Of a DNA stretch of 64,000 nt, positions 40,993 through 49,091 are shown in pieces. The first letter of the stretch is position 1. Each line of letters starts with the position of its first letter. The notes beneath the pieces were generated by a model, which had not been told where the DNA came from, did no database searches, and saw only the letters and a program-made list of their open reading frames with translations. The DNA comes from Mycobacterium kyorinense (GTDB lineage Bacteria; Actinomycetota; Actinomycetes; Mycobacteriales; Mycobacteriaceae). Both the position numbers and the translations under genes were made by a program. The DNA lies in contig NZ_LQPE01000010.1 of NCBI RefSeq assembly GCF_002101735.1, positions 1 to 64,000 of the forward strand, written 5' to 3'.

Positions 40993-41674
40993 GAAGTTGG
41001 GCTTCGGTCACGCCGTAGTCCTCGGCAACCGCTTCGAATGTTTCGCCGGCGCGCAGCGGCCCGAGCGCATCAGCGACTTTAGCGCCGCTTCGGTCGAAGA
41101 CCGGTTGGCCGTATCCCCGGTAGGGATCGAGGACTACATCGGCGTCTCCGTACTGCGGGAGGCGGATCATTTCGGCGAATTTGTCGTCACCGAAACGGAT
41201 TTGTTTGAGGTAGTGCGCAACGATGTCTTTGAAAACGTATTGGCCTGATCGCGGCACGATGAGGCCTTTGACGACTTGCTCGTCGGGGCTTCCTTCACCG
41301 GCCCGCTGTGCGAAGTGCCAGAGGACTTCGGCGCCGTCTGTGTAGAGATCCCTGGAGGCAAGAGCATGCGGGCCTACATTTTTTAGCAGCCAGTCGATCG
41401 ACGGTCGAATGCGTTGCATAGGCACGCCGGCGCGGCGAAACGCGTTGAGTACGTAGGCTTCTGCGACTCCGATGAATGGGAGACGTGCCTGTCGCCGCTG
41501 GCGTTCATGAAATGCGGTGACGATCGGTCCTTTCTTCACAGTAGCGGTGGCGGGTGGGTGGCGTTCATAACCCTCGATCCACGTCGTCAATGTTGGTCTT
41601 GGGATGAGGAGGTATCGGGAGGCTTCGGTGAGCGTGTAGAGCGGCACCTCGAACCGCAGGTCGTCTGCTGGCAT
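40964..41674 (-). CDS. VapB45-like (DUF433) antitoxin
   Basis: A 236-aa protein, close in length and sequence to what I recall of VapB45 (Rv2018): MPADDLRFEVPLYTLTEASRYL, an HTH-like N-terminus, FIGVAEAYVLNAFRRAGVPMQRIRPSIDWLL, and a C-terminal DUF433 domain (DPYRGYGQPVFDRSGAKVADALGPLRAG). ATG 41674 is chosen since a GGAGGTGAG site lies 10 bases upstream; GTG 41686 sits too close to it. The antitoxin is intact although its toxin is split. Confidence 0.8.
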   Translation of the reverse strand: MPADDLRFEVPLYTLTEASRYLLIPRPTLTTWIEGYERHPPATATVKKGPIVTAFHERQRRQARLPFIGVAEAYVLNAFRRAGVPMQRIRPSIDWLLKNVGPHALASRDLYTDGAEVLWHFAQRAGEGSPDEQVVKGLIVPRSGQYVFKDIVAHYLKQIRFGDDKFAEMIRLPQYGDADVVLDPYRGYGQPVFDRSGAKVADALGPLRAGETFEAVAEDYGVTEAQLRDALDAIAA

Positions 41675-41798
41675 GGCCGGGCTCACCTCCGTTTTGACGG
41701 CACCAGTCTGTCAACAACATACGACACGACTGGCGGGCAGTCGGGAAGGCACGGGGACCACCAATGGGGCGGCTTGGAGGCCGTCGGCAACAGCGCTC

Positions 41799-42410
41799 TT
41801 ATGCCCAATAGGACGGCAGCTTTTGAAGGTTCTCGCGGTAGCCCGGTTCCTCCATCTCGGCGAGTTGGCTGTCGCGGCGATTTGTGTCTGGCCATTGTTT
41901 GACGCGCTTGAGCAGCCACTCGTACCAGTCGTTGGGCAGGCCGCCGGCGGTGAGGCCGGCCCGATAGGAGGCTGTCAGGAGATCCCGCTCCATTGCATAG
42001 CGCTCAGTGATGTCATCGACGGGTTTGCCGGGTTCGGCGCGGGTGTGTTTTTCGAGTTCTTCCATGTCGTCGAGGCACCTCTTACTTGCGGTGTACCAGG
42101 CCTCCAGTGAGGCGCGCCAGCCGACTTTCATGTCGGGTTCCCAGTCGGCGTCGGGAAAGTTGGCCACCTCGTGGGCGGCGCGTTCACGGATCTGTTGATG
42201 CTCGGCGGCGATGTCGCCGATGGGTTGGGCGGCGGTTTCGATGAGGGCGGTTCGCCAGTCGATGTCGAGGCAGCCTTCGCGGGCGCATGTTAGTTGCGTG
42301 TGAAGCATTGCAGCCTTGATGGTTTGGTAGGCAAGGTCTTCGATGCGGGCTTGAGCCTCGGCGATCTTGGCGGGGCCGTCGATGGGCATCATCGTGTGAT
42401 TTTGACGCAT
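41799..42410 (-). CDS. Hypothetical 203-aa protein, copy 2
   Basis: Paralogue of the gene at 3312, same length from ATG 42410 (MRQNHTMM); an in-frame ATG 18 bases earlier is not shared. Helical and charged, with conserved Trp residues. Function unknown. Confidence 0.7.
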   Translation of the reverse strand: MRQNHTMMPIDGPAKIAEAQARIEDLAYQTIKAAMLHTQLTCAREGCLDIDWRTALIETAAQPIGDIAAEHQQIRERAAHEVANFPDADWEPDMKVGWRASLEAWYTASKRCLDDMEELEKHTRAEPGKPVDDITERYAMERDLLTASYRAGLTAGGLPNDWYEWLLKRVKQWPDTNRRDSQLAEMEEPGYRENLQKLPSYWA

Positions 42411-42438
42411 TGGGGCGGGCAATTGCACCCGGTGTTAG

Positions 42439-42984
42439 CTACCGTGTTCCCCACGCCCGCGGCCACTGGCTGCGGTCAAACCACAGCGGCCCGCTCCTAG
42501 GCGCAGCTGGCCCGACCATCAGTCGAGGCGCGACCCTGCTCTCACAGAAGATCACCGTGGCGCCGCCAACTGCGAATACCGTTGCCAGACCTATGAATCC
42601 GACGTAGCTGCCCACCAGAGCGGCGGCAAAAAACACCACCAAGAGTGCAAATAGGCAGAGGGTGGTTACGTAGAGTGGCTGGTCTTCGATGCCGGATCGT
42701 TCGGCCTGTGTCTGCCATTCTCGGGCCAGCGCATCGAGGTCAACCACGTCGGTAGTGCGGAGTCGGGCTGCCGCTTCGTCGCACCACTCGGCGAACGTGA
42801 TTGCTGACGCAAACTGACTGATAGGGGCCGTCCGTGATAGCCGGTAACTCCAGCCGCGCGCTAACGCGGCATCCATCTGCAGCCAGTACTCGAGGTCACG
42901 CCGGCTGGGCTGGGCCGAGACTCGCACCCATTTCGATCTGCCATGCCTGCGGATCGTCCGTGTCACGAAATGCCCTTTGCTCAT
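42439..42984 (-). CDS. Hypothetical membrane protein, copy 2
   Basis: Paralogue of the gene at 3945 with a four-residue longer N-terminus. Here ATG 42984 overlaps the stop of the 159-aa gene (ATGA), giving translational coupling absent in copy 1. Two hydrophobic segments are kept, with small substitutions (VVFFAAALVGSYVGFIG). Function unknown. Confidence 0.65.
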   Translation of the reverse strand: MSKGHFVTRTIRRHGRSKWVRVSAQPSRRDLEYWLQMDAALARGWSYRLSRTAPISQFASAITFAEWCDEAAARLRTTDVVDLDALAREWQTQAERSGIEDQPLYVTTLCLFALLVVFFAAALVGSYVGFIGLATVFAVGGATVIFCESRVAPRLMVGPAAPRSGPLWFDRSQWPRAWGTR

Positions 42985-43460
42985 TGGGTGATGGCTCGTG
43001 GGCTGTGCGTTGGCAGCAGCTCCGGGGTCCGGCCGGTGCGGTAGGCCTCGTCGACGCGGGGCACAACGGCATCGCCGACCGTCTCACCGCTCGGCAGCAC
43101 CAGATGGGCCAGGAATTCGCTCGTGAAGTCGACAATCCCGGTTTCGACAGCTTCGAGCTTCGACTTGATGACCAAGGCCAGCGCACGCCAGCGTTGGCGC
43201 ACCGCCTGCTCGTAGGCCTCGCCGGCGGCTTTGGCGGTGCGTTGCCGGCCGGTGGCGGTGCGGTTGAACTCGGGGTCGTCGCGGTCCGGTAGCGGGAGGA
43301 TGAAGCGGACCTGGCGGTCATGAATGATGAAGCCCAGCACGGCGCGGGTTTCGTCCCAGCCGTACATGAAGCCGCGGGCGCCATAGCGTTGCAGTGTGCG
43401 CTCGATTTCGGCGCGGGAGCGGTCGGCCCCGACATCCGTTGTAGCGGCGTACTTGCCCAT
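42981..43460 (-). CDS. Hypothetical 159-aa protein, copy 2
   Basis: Nearly identical to the gene at 4499: MGKYAATTDVGADRSRAEIE and the same ending LLPTHSPRAITQ. ATG 43460 is shared by both copies; ATG 43475 is only here. Divergent from the ArdC-like gene across the conserved inverted repeat. Function unknown. Confidence 0.7.
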   Translation of the reverse strand: MGKYAATTDVGADRSRAEIERTLQRYGARGFMYGWDETRAVLGFIIHDRQVRFILPLPDRDDPEFNRTATGRQRTAKAAGEAYEQAVRQRWRALALVIKSKLEAVETGIVDFTSEFLAHLVLPSGETVGDAVVPRVDEAYRTGRTPELLPTHSPRAITQ

Positions 43461-43523
43461 GTGTTCGTCGGTCATTCTTTGCGCTGGTGTTGTGGGACAA
43501 GCCTTCGTGAACACCCGCCGCGG

Positions 43524-43558
43524 ATTCAAGAGGAGCGTCCAGCGCGGTCCTCTTGAAT
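43524..43558. promoter_or_regulatory. Inverted repeat ATTCAAGAGGA, divergent promoter, copy 2
   Basis: Arms at 43524-43534 and 43548-43558 are identical to copy 1, while the spacer (13 bases here, 12 there) differs in length and sequence. Kept arms with changed spacer suggest binding by a dimer or a paired stem in DNA. Confidence 0.6.
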
Positions 43559-43631
43559 ACCGACTTTTCGCTGGCTGATGCTGGTCTCGCCGCGGGAGGT
43601 GTAACCCCAGCGGTGAAGGGAGCAAGGGCTG

Positions 43632-44675
43632 ATGTGTCGGGCCCCTACTGAGCCGGGCGGCCCCCGGCGCTGTCCGGGTGATACCCGTGCCGCCTATGGT
43701 CGGGCTGCGGCGCTGGTAGCACAGCTGGAGCAGCGGGAGGCCGCGCTGCTGGCAGACTTGGGCGAGCCGGCCGCCGGCGCCGGGCTTGGTGATCCGGGTG
43801 AGCGGCGGATGGTCACGTTCGCCGACAAGGCCACCCGCAGCGAAGACGTGCGCCGGGAGATCGACAACGCGATCAGCGAGCTCGCCACCGCCGATAAGTG
43901 GCGTGAGTTCCTCGAGGTGTCGCGGCGCTTCCACCAGTACTCGCTGAACAACCAGCTGCTGATTTCGATGCAGAAGCCCGACGCGACCCGGGTGGCGGGG
44001 TTTCACAAGTGGAAAGAGTTCGGCCGCTCGGTCAACAAGGGCGAGAGGGCGATCTGGATTTATGCGCCGATGCTCAAGCGTGTTGTGGTCGAGGACGAAA
44101 ACGGCAAACAGACCAAGGAAGAACGCCTGATCGGGTACAAGGTTGTGCCGGTGTTCGACGTGTCGTCGACGAGCGGTGCGCCGCTGCCGGAAGCGCCGGT
44201 GGTGCCGTTCACTCGATCTGAGGGCCGCGCGCCGGCAGGGATGCACGACGATCTGCGCGCGCAGGTGGAGGCTCACGGCTACCGGCTGGTATATCAGGAT
44301 CTCGGGCAGGGTGATCACATTCCTGATGGGGCGACGGACCCGGTGTCGAAGACGGTGATGATCAACACCTGCTATAGCGATGCGCACCAGGCGAAGACGT
44401 TGGCGCACGAGCTGGCGCACATCGAGCTCGGTCACCTCGAGCGCACGGCCGATTATCACACTGGGGCGGGGGGTCAGCGCTCGACGATGGAGGTTGAGGC
44501 AGAAAGCGTCAGCTACGTGGTGAGCCGGCGTTATGGGATGGACGCGCCGAGCTTTTCGTTCGCTTATATCGATGGGTGGGCACAGGGTGATTCGGAGAAG
44601 GTGCGCCACACCGCGGATGCTGTGGTGAAGGCGTCCGATCGAATCCTTAGTCGTATCAAGCGGTTTGACTCATAG
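43632..44675 (+). CDS. ArdC-like antirestriction protein, copy 2
   Basis: A 347-aa protein with the same N-terminal ssDNA-binding domain and C-terminal zinc-peptidase domain (HELAHIELGH). It starts with a true ATG at 43632 preceded by GAAGGGAG. Differences from copy 1 cluster in residues 30-60, the variable linker region (LGEPAAGAGLGDPGERR). Both copies appear functional, so the element carries two antirestriction genes. Confidence 0.8.
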   Translation: MCRAPTEPGGPRRCPGDTRAAYGRAAALVAQLEQREAALLADLGEPAAGAGLGDPGERRMVTFADKATRSEDVRREIDNAISELATADKWREFLEVSRRFHQYSLNNQLLISMQKPDATRVAGFHKWKEFGRSVNKGERAIWIYAPMLKRVVVEDENGKQTKEERLIGYKVVPVFDVSSTSGAPLPEAPVVPFTRSEGRAPAGMHDDLRAQVEAHGYRLVYQDLGQGDHIPDGATDPVSKTVMINTCYSDAHQAKTLAHELAHIELGHLERTADYHTGAGGQRSTMEVEAESVSYVVSRRYGMDAPSFSFAYIDGWAQGDSEKVRHTADAVVKASDRILSRIKRFDS

Positions 44676-44689
44676 AAGGGGTGTGACCA

Positions 44690-44842
44690 ATGGGCGGTAA
44701 GACGTGGGTGGAGCTTGAGGTGACCGATCCGACCGACGGCAGCACGCAGGTGTTCACAGGTGCCGACGAGTTGTCGGTGCAGCGGCAGGTCGATGAGTTC
44801 TGGGGTGTCGACGAGGCCAACCGGCGTGAGCACGACGGCTAG
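44690..44842 (+). CDS. Small conserved 50-aa protein, copy 2
   Basis: MGGKTWVELEVTDPTDGSTQ and ending NRREHDG. One residue shorter than copy 1 at the end. It lies 14 bases after the ArdC-like gene and overlaps the next gene by 17 bases. Function unknown. Confidence 0.65.
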   Translation: MGGKTWVELEVTDPTDGSTQVFTGADELSVQRQVDEFWGVDEANRREHDG

Positions 44843-45437
44843 CGGCACCGGGTTATTACGGGAGCAGAAGCGCCGGGAACTGGCCGAGGTTCGCCGGCAG
44901 CTGGGCGCGGCGCGCGAGCGTCTGCGGCGGGCCGCGATCGAGTATGCCGCCACACCCGATGGGGCGGCGGAGATGTTTCGCCGCTACGAGCTGGCCGACG
45001 ATGAACAGTATCGCCGGGTGCTTCGGGCGACGTATCTGGCCGGGTTGGCGGCCGCGGCCGAGGAGTACGAGCAGCGGTGCGCGCTGGGCAACCAAACGCA
45101 GTATGACGGGCCGTTGGAGGCGATCCCGGTCGGGGACTTCGCCGATCCGCTGGCGCGGGCGTTGGTTGAGCATCGGGTGATGGGATCTTTGCGCAACGGC
45201 CCGTCGGTGATCGAGTCCGGGCAGGTGGTCGTGTGGCTTTTGCGGCTGATGCCCGACGGCCGCATCCGCAAGCGGCTGCGGATCGTGTGTGACGCCGAGC
45301 CGGGGGTGTTTGCGCCGACGTTGGCGCAGGTCGTTGCGGGGGCGCTGGGGGACCCGCGCACGCGGGAGCGAGTCGTCGACTTCGTCGGGCCCGAGGTGGC
45401 AGCGGCCGCGGCGGCTGCGGAGGGTCAGCGATTGTGA
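44826..45437 (+). CDS. Hypothetical coiled-coil protein, copy 2
   Basis: A 203-aa paralogue of the gene at 6341, from GTG 44826. The N-terminal charged helix (LLREQKRRELAEVRRQLGAA) and the later VVVWLLRLMPDGR are kept. The stop overlaps the next start (GTGA). Function unknown. Confidence 0.65.
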   Translation: MSTTASGTGLLREQKRRELAEVRRQLGAARERLRRAAIEYAATPDGAAEMFRRYELADDEQYRRVLRATYLAGLAAAAEEYEQRCALGNQTQYDGPLEAIPVGDFADPLARALVEHRVMGSLRNGPSVIESGQVVVWLLRLMPDGRIRKRLRIVCDAEPGVFAPTLAQVVAGALGDPRTRERVVDFVGPEVAAAAAAAEGQRL

Positions 45438-46405
45438 CCATGACCGTGGCGTTGTCCGGATCGGCGGAGGTGGAGACGCCCCGAGAGCGTGCTGTGCGGA
45501 GGGTCGAGGAGCTCAAGCGCGCTGTCGGTGGGGTGCTGGAGGTCCTGGCCGCGATCTACCGCGACGAGGACTGGCGCTACCTTCACGATGACACCGGCGC
45601 CCCATTTGCGGGTTTCGGCCAATTCGTGCAATACACGCTGGGAGGTTCAGCGTCGAATGCGCGGCGCTACCGGCAAGGAGTCGAAACCCTGGTGGTCCCG
45701 CTGCGGGATTTGACGGCCCCGGATACGCGGATTCCGGTAACGCCCAACGATATTGCGCAACTCGGTCAATCAGGAGCTCGCAGGGTCGTCGCGGCCGCAC
45801 CCGATGTGCTGGACGGTATCAGCGACAGCCGGGCGCAGACCGCCGCGCTGCGAGAGCTGATCGACGAGGTCATCGCCGAACGCCACTCCCCCACCAGCAC
45901 GGACGGAGCGGTCAGTTCCGACGACGAATCTTCAATGCTGCCGGCAATCCCCGCGGCACTCCCCCGTGCACCTGCGGGCGACGTCGCAGCCGCCGGCGAC
46001 TACTGCCGCGATATGGCGTCTGATTCGATGGGTGCCGATCCGCTTAGCCGTGCCGTCGATGCCGTGACCGGCCGGGACGATCGCCCGGATATGGCGGCCG
46101 GGCCCGCTACGGATTGTCAGAAGCTGGCGCGAGCGCAGTCGATGATGATCGCGCGCGCGACGATCAGCGGCGCCGACCTGCAAGCTGTGTTGAGCACGGT
46201 TTTAAGTGTCGACCCGGTGACGGCGGCCGACGGTGTCGATGCCGCGAACAGCGCCCAAACCGCCCGTGATTGTTTAGCTGCCGCGCAGCGCCTCGCCCGG
46301 CTCGGCCAGCTACTCAAGGCGTTGCACGAAGCGCAACCGGCTAAGCAGACCCTGATTCGCACGTTATCCGGCACCGACTCGTCAGGGGCCGTTCCGACAA
46401 GCTAG
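45434..46405 (+). CDS. Hypothetical 323-aa protein, full-length copy 2
   Basis: The first 150 residues match the 166-aa protein at 6946. A variable acidic linker (about 155-225) follows, then a helical C-terminal region (QKLARAQSMMIARATISGAD, LAAAQRLARLGQLLKALHEA). No HTH or catalytic motif is certain. This copy shows the probable ancestral length; copy 1 was cut when the DUF4226-type gene joined at 7443. Confidence 0.65.
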   Translation: MTMTVALSGSAEVETPRERAVRRVEELKRAVGGVLEVLAAIYRDEDWRYLHDDTGAPFAGFGQFVQYTLGGSASNARRYRQGVETLVVPLRDLTAPDTRIPVTPNDIAQLGQSGARRVVAAAPDVLDGISDSRAQTAALRELIDEVIAERHSPTSTDGAVSSDDESSMLPAIPAALPRAPAGDVAAAGDYCRDMASDSMGADPLSRAVDAVTGRDDRPDMAAGPATDCQKLARAQSMMIARATISGADLQAVLSTVLSVDPVTAADGVDAANSAQTARDCLAAAQRLARLGQLLKALHEAQPAKQTLIRTLSGTDSSGAVPTS

Positions 46406-46428
46406 AAGTCTGTCGTGGACATCCCCAC

Positions 46429-46451
46429 CCAGCCAAAAAACATAGGGCTGG
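46429..46451. terminator. Short hairpin between convergent genes
   Basis: CCAGCC (46429-46434) pairs with GGCTGG (46446-46451) around an A-rich loop. It is short, but lies just after the stop at 46405 and 50 bases before the end of the opposing gene. Confidence 0.35.
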
Positions 46452-46500
46452 CGTGAATCCTGTTTTGTCTTAGGAACTATCACGATAACTTGGGCCCCGA

Positions 46501-46788
46501 TCAATCGACGCGCCCCAGCAGTCGGCTGCAGAGTTGCACCATCTTCGCTACCTGTTTGGAGTGCCCCACGTCGCTAAGGGTGCGGCTGACCAGGTCGTAG
46601 TTTGTGCCGCCGCGGTTGATGTACTCCGCAAACAGTGCCATCGAGAGTTCATTGATGGCATCGACTTCGGCATGGGTAGCGTGTTCGCCCGCCGCCAGCT
46701 CTTGCAGCCGTTCTGCGGATGTCTCGATGCCGAGATCGGCAAGCCGAGCCGCAAGATGGCGTGCGATGTTAGCGGTCAGAGCCGTCAT
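46501..46788 (-). CDS. Hypothetical 95-aa protein
   Basis: A soluble helical protein (MTALTANIARHLAARLADLG, then LSMALFAEYINRGGTNYDLV). ATG 46788 has an AAGGA site at the right distance. It overlaps the 3' end of the preceding 121-aa gene by 20 bases, so the two form an operon. Family unknown; proteins of this size near plasmid partition regions are common. Confidence 0.6.
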   Translation of the reverse strand: MTALTANIARHLAARLADLGIETSAERLQELAAGEHATHAEVDAINELSMALFAEYINRGGTNYDLVSRTLSDVGHSKQVAKMVQLCSRLLGRVD

Positions 46789-47134
46789 CGTTCCTTCTTT
46801 CATTTGGTACTGCTGGCCATAGGTTTTCGCCGACCGCGAGCTTGTAGCAATGGGAGGCGAGGCGGCCACACACGTCGTAGTGGTAGCGGTAGATCCTGCG
46901 TTGTGTGCGATCGAGGCCGAGGTAACGTTCGCGTTGCGAACCGTTCAGGCCAACGGGAACGGTGTCGGTGTTGGCCGTGTAGTCGGCCGGGACCGCGCTG
47001 GGGCTTGATGTCTGCATGACGGGATCCTCCTCGGGCGTGATAGCCAGTACGTTGACGGGCCAGTCGACGTTGTTGTGACCAAACGTCTGCCGGCGCGTTG
47101 CGCTACTGATCGCTTTTGCGTTCTCGTTTGTCAT
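46769..47134 (-). CDS. Hypothetical 121-aa protein
   Basis: From ATG 47134 (MTNENAKAISSATRRQTFGH), with AAGGAAAG upstream. Its C-terminal half (SQRERYLGLDRTQRRIYRYHYDVCGRLASHCYKLAVG) is rich in Tyr and Arg and contains two Cys and two His. Function unknown. The frame is open further upstream, but that part lies antisense to the exonuclease and is not supported. Confidence 0.5.
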   Translation of the reverse strand: MTNENAKAISSATRRQTFGHNNVDWPVNVLAITPEEDPVMQTSSPSAVPADYTANTDTVPVGLNGSQRERYLGLDRTQRRIYRYHYDVCGRLASHCYKLAVGENLWPAVPNERRNDDGSDR

Positions 47135-47305
47135 CCATCTTTCCTTGGACCTCGTCCTGCGTGAAATACGTTTGATGTCAAGTGAACTGGCGCGTTTGGG
47201 TTTTGCCAAGAGGTGTTGCTGATAAGCGGGCTTATCAGCGCGCTCCCCCGCACCGCGTTGAGATGAACCCGCTTCGCTGTCGGTGGGTGCTGGAATGCTA
47301 TCGGC

Positions 47306-47986
47306 ATGATCTACCAGCGGCCATTCGATAGCCATCGGAGTTGGGCTGTCGTCGACGTCGAAACATCGGGGATGCATCCCGAGACATCCCGGGTGATAAG
47401 CCTTGCCGCCCTCGCAATGTCCCCGAGCGGCGTCATAGAGCGGGCGGTTGTCAGTCTGCTCAACCCGGGAGTGGATCCGGGGCCGACAGACATCCACGGC
47501 TTGACCCGCGACATGCTCGCCGGGCACCCCCGCTTCGCCGATGTCGCTGCCGACCTGGCCGAGCTGCTTCAGGGGCGAATACTGGTGGCCCACAACGCCG
47601 CGTTCGATTACGCATTCCTGGCCGCCGAAGCGCGCATCGCCGGTGTCGCGCTACCTGTTGAGGCTGTGATGTGCACGGTCGAGCTGGCCAGCCGACTCCA
47701 GTTGGGCACCGACAACCTGAAATTGAGCACCTTGGCCAAATACTGGGAGATCACGCAGAGGCGTCCGCACGACGCCTTCGACGACGCCGTGGTGCTGACA
47801 CAGGTGCTGATGCGCGCCTTAGACCGTGCGCGTGCTCTCGGTGTGCCGCTGCCGATCCGGGCGCCGGGCAGTGCGACCGAGTTCGCGTTGTTTGGTGTGG
47901 ACGGCGATTTCGATCTGAAGGCCAGCCAGCGCGGCCATGTTGAGCAGCGCATCCACGCTGAACCGGTCGATTTGGCGGCGAGCTAA
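47306..47986 (+). CDS. DEDDh 3'-5' exonuclease (DnaQ-like)
   Basis: A 226-aa protein with the DEDDh set: Asp 17 and Glu 19 (VVDVETSG), Asp in HNAAFDYAFL (about 101), and HDAFDDAVVL (His and Asp near 155-160). It resembles the proofreading-type exonuclease domain on its own, without a polymerase. Free DnaQ-like enzymes on plasmids may process mating or repair intermediates. The C-terminal 60 residues overlap the XRE gene on the other strand. Confidence 0.8.
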   Translation: MIYQRPFDSHRSWAVVDVETSGMHPETSRVISLAALAMSPSGVIERAVVSLLNPGVDPGPTDIHGLTRDMLAGHPRFADVAADLAELLQGRILVAHNAAFDYAFLAAEARIAGVALPVEAVMCTVELASRLQLGTDNLKLSTLAKYWEITQRRPHDAFDDAVVLTQVLMRALDRARALGVPLPIRAPGSATEFALFGVDGDFDLKASQRGHVEQRIHAEPVDLAAS

Positions 47987-48148
47987 GTAGGAGATGCGGG
48001 GCTGGGTCACGTTGAGGCGTTGGGCCGCTTCGGCTTGAGTCCATCCGTTGGCCGCGATGCGGTGGTTGATCGCATCGATCAGCTCAGCTCTCACCTGCAT
48101 GTTCACCGCGGTGTCGGTGAAGTGTGCTGCCGGTTGCGGTGAGGGCAT
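47819..48148 (-). CDS. XRE-family regulator (HigA-like)
   Basis: A 109-aa protein. Residues 20-75 form an XRE-type HTH (IDAINHRIAANGWTQAEAAQRLNVTQPRISYLARRQIDRFSVDALLNMAALAG). The tail is basic. It overlaps the exonuclease 3' end by 168 bases antisense. No HigB-like toxin gene is adjacent, so it may act as a stand-alone repressor or an orphan antitoxin. Confidence 0.7.
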   Translation of the reverse strand: MPSPQPAAHFTDTAVNMQVRAELIDAINHRIAANGWTQAEAAQRLNVTQPRISYLARRQIDRFSVDALLNMAALAGLQIEIAVHTKQRELGRTARRPDRQRHTESTRTV

Positions 48149-48204
48149 AACGAGGACCTTTCACGAGGTGGCCCTCACTTTATCGCCCGAGCTCTGGCCT
48201 GCTG

Positions 48205-48906
48205 TTAGTTGTTGGACGGTGTGGCGGTGGCGTCCTTGAGGGCTTGTTGCTGGGTGTCTGGCCAGCTGACCGCGGCGAGCTGTTGGCCGTGGCGGCCGCG
48301 GAAGATGCCGATCAGCACCGGGTTGGCGCCGCTGGCGCGGGTGTAGGTGTAGACCGGGCCGCCGGAGTCGCCGTGGTCACTGGTCAGGTCGTATCGGCCG
48401 GGGTTGATGGTGAACCAGCCGGGGTGGACGTCGGCGATGAGGCCGCAGGAGCGGCCGGTGGTGGCTCCGAGGTGGCAGACCGGCATGCCAGGCTGCGGCT
48501 GCAGGCCGGGTTGGGTGATTAGTGGCCGGGTGAAGGTGGGGCCGAGCAGGTTGGTGACGGTGCCGGCGGAGCGCTGGAGGCTGATGGCTTCGTAGTCGAT
48601 CACTGTGTCTTGTGATCCGGTGGTGGGTTGGCCGGCGCGATTGGTGTGTGAGTAGAGAACGGTGCCGATGCGGTTGCCGGCCGTGTCGCGGACCTGGCCG
48701 TCGCTGTTGCAGTGGCCGGCCGAGTAGCCGATGTGATTGGTGGTGTCGACGTAGGCGAGGGTGCATTTGGTGCTGCCCTGCACGATCGTCATTCCCGGGA
48801 AGACCATCGTGTTGGCGGCGGATGCCGGCGGTGCAAGAAGAGCCACGCTGGCCGTGATCAGCAATGCGGCGGCCGCGGTGAACAGCCCCCTCAGTCGGAT
48901 CGTCAC
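48205..48906 (-). CDS. Secreted trypsin-like serine protease
   Basis: A 233-aa protein with a Sec signal (RLRGLFTAAAALLITASVAL, cleavage after ASA) and a chymotrypsin-fold domain: His in SAGHC, Asp in DTVIDYEAI, Ser in GDSGGP. Four Cys could form two disulfides. It starts at GTG 48906, overlapping the stop of the upstream small gene. Secreted proteases of this type are common in mycobacteria; on a plasmid it may remodel surface proteins or act in conjugation, which is inference. Confidence 0.8.
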   Translation of the reverse strand: MTIRLRGLFTAAAALLITASVALLAPPASAANTMVFPGMTIVQGSTKCTLAYVDTTNHIGYSAGHCNSDGQVRDTAGNRIGTVLYSHTNRAGQPTTGSQDTVIDYEAISLQRSAGTVTNLLGPTFTRPLITQPGLQPQPGMPVCHLGATTGRSCGLIADVHPGWFTINPGRYDLTSDHGDSGGPVYTYTRASGANPVLIGIFRGRHGQQLAAVSWPDTQQQALKDATATPSNN

Positions 48907-49091
48907 GCGCGTTGCCTTTCCTCGTGCTCGATGAACGCCTCTACTTGCTCGATCAGCGCCGCGGTGGCGGTGACTTTGCGCCGCTCGCGCACCGACCGGT
49001 ACAGAACGGCCTGTTCGAATCGCATTTTCAGCTCGTAGGGCACGCGGAAGCTGATTTGGACCTGGTCGTCGCCGGCGGCTGGCTCGGGCAT
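48903..49091 (-). CDS. Ribbon-helix-helix-like small protein
   Basis: A 62-aa protein from ATG 49091, with an AGGAGAG site just upstream (GTG 49121 is less likely). VQISFRVPYELKMRFEQAVLYRS followed by a long helix ending in HEERQR fits a ribbon-helix-helix DNA-binding protein. Overlap GTGA with the protease gene suggests it regulates that operon. Confidence 0.6.
   Translation of the reverse strand: MPEPAAGDDQVQISFRVPYELKMRFEQAVLYRSVRERRKVTATAALIEQVEAFIEHEERQRA

Larger units (their letters stand above)
41790..45890 (+). repeat. Module part B, copy 2 (direct repeat)
   Basis: The second copy of 3300-7400, same direction and gene order. Similarity stops inside the gene at 45434, whose C-terminal half has no counterpart in copy 1. 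Confidence 0.9.

Noticed and set aside
43464..44609. Long minus-strand extension antisense to the ArdC-like gene
   Set aside because: The conserved start of the 159-aa gene is at 43460 in both copies; the extension is a reverse image of the ArdC-like coding sequence.
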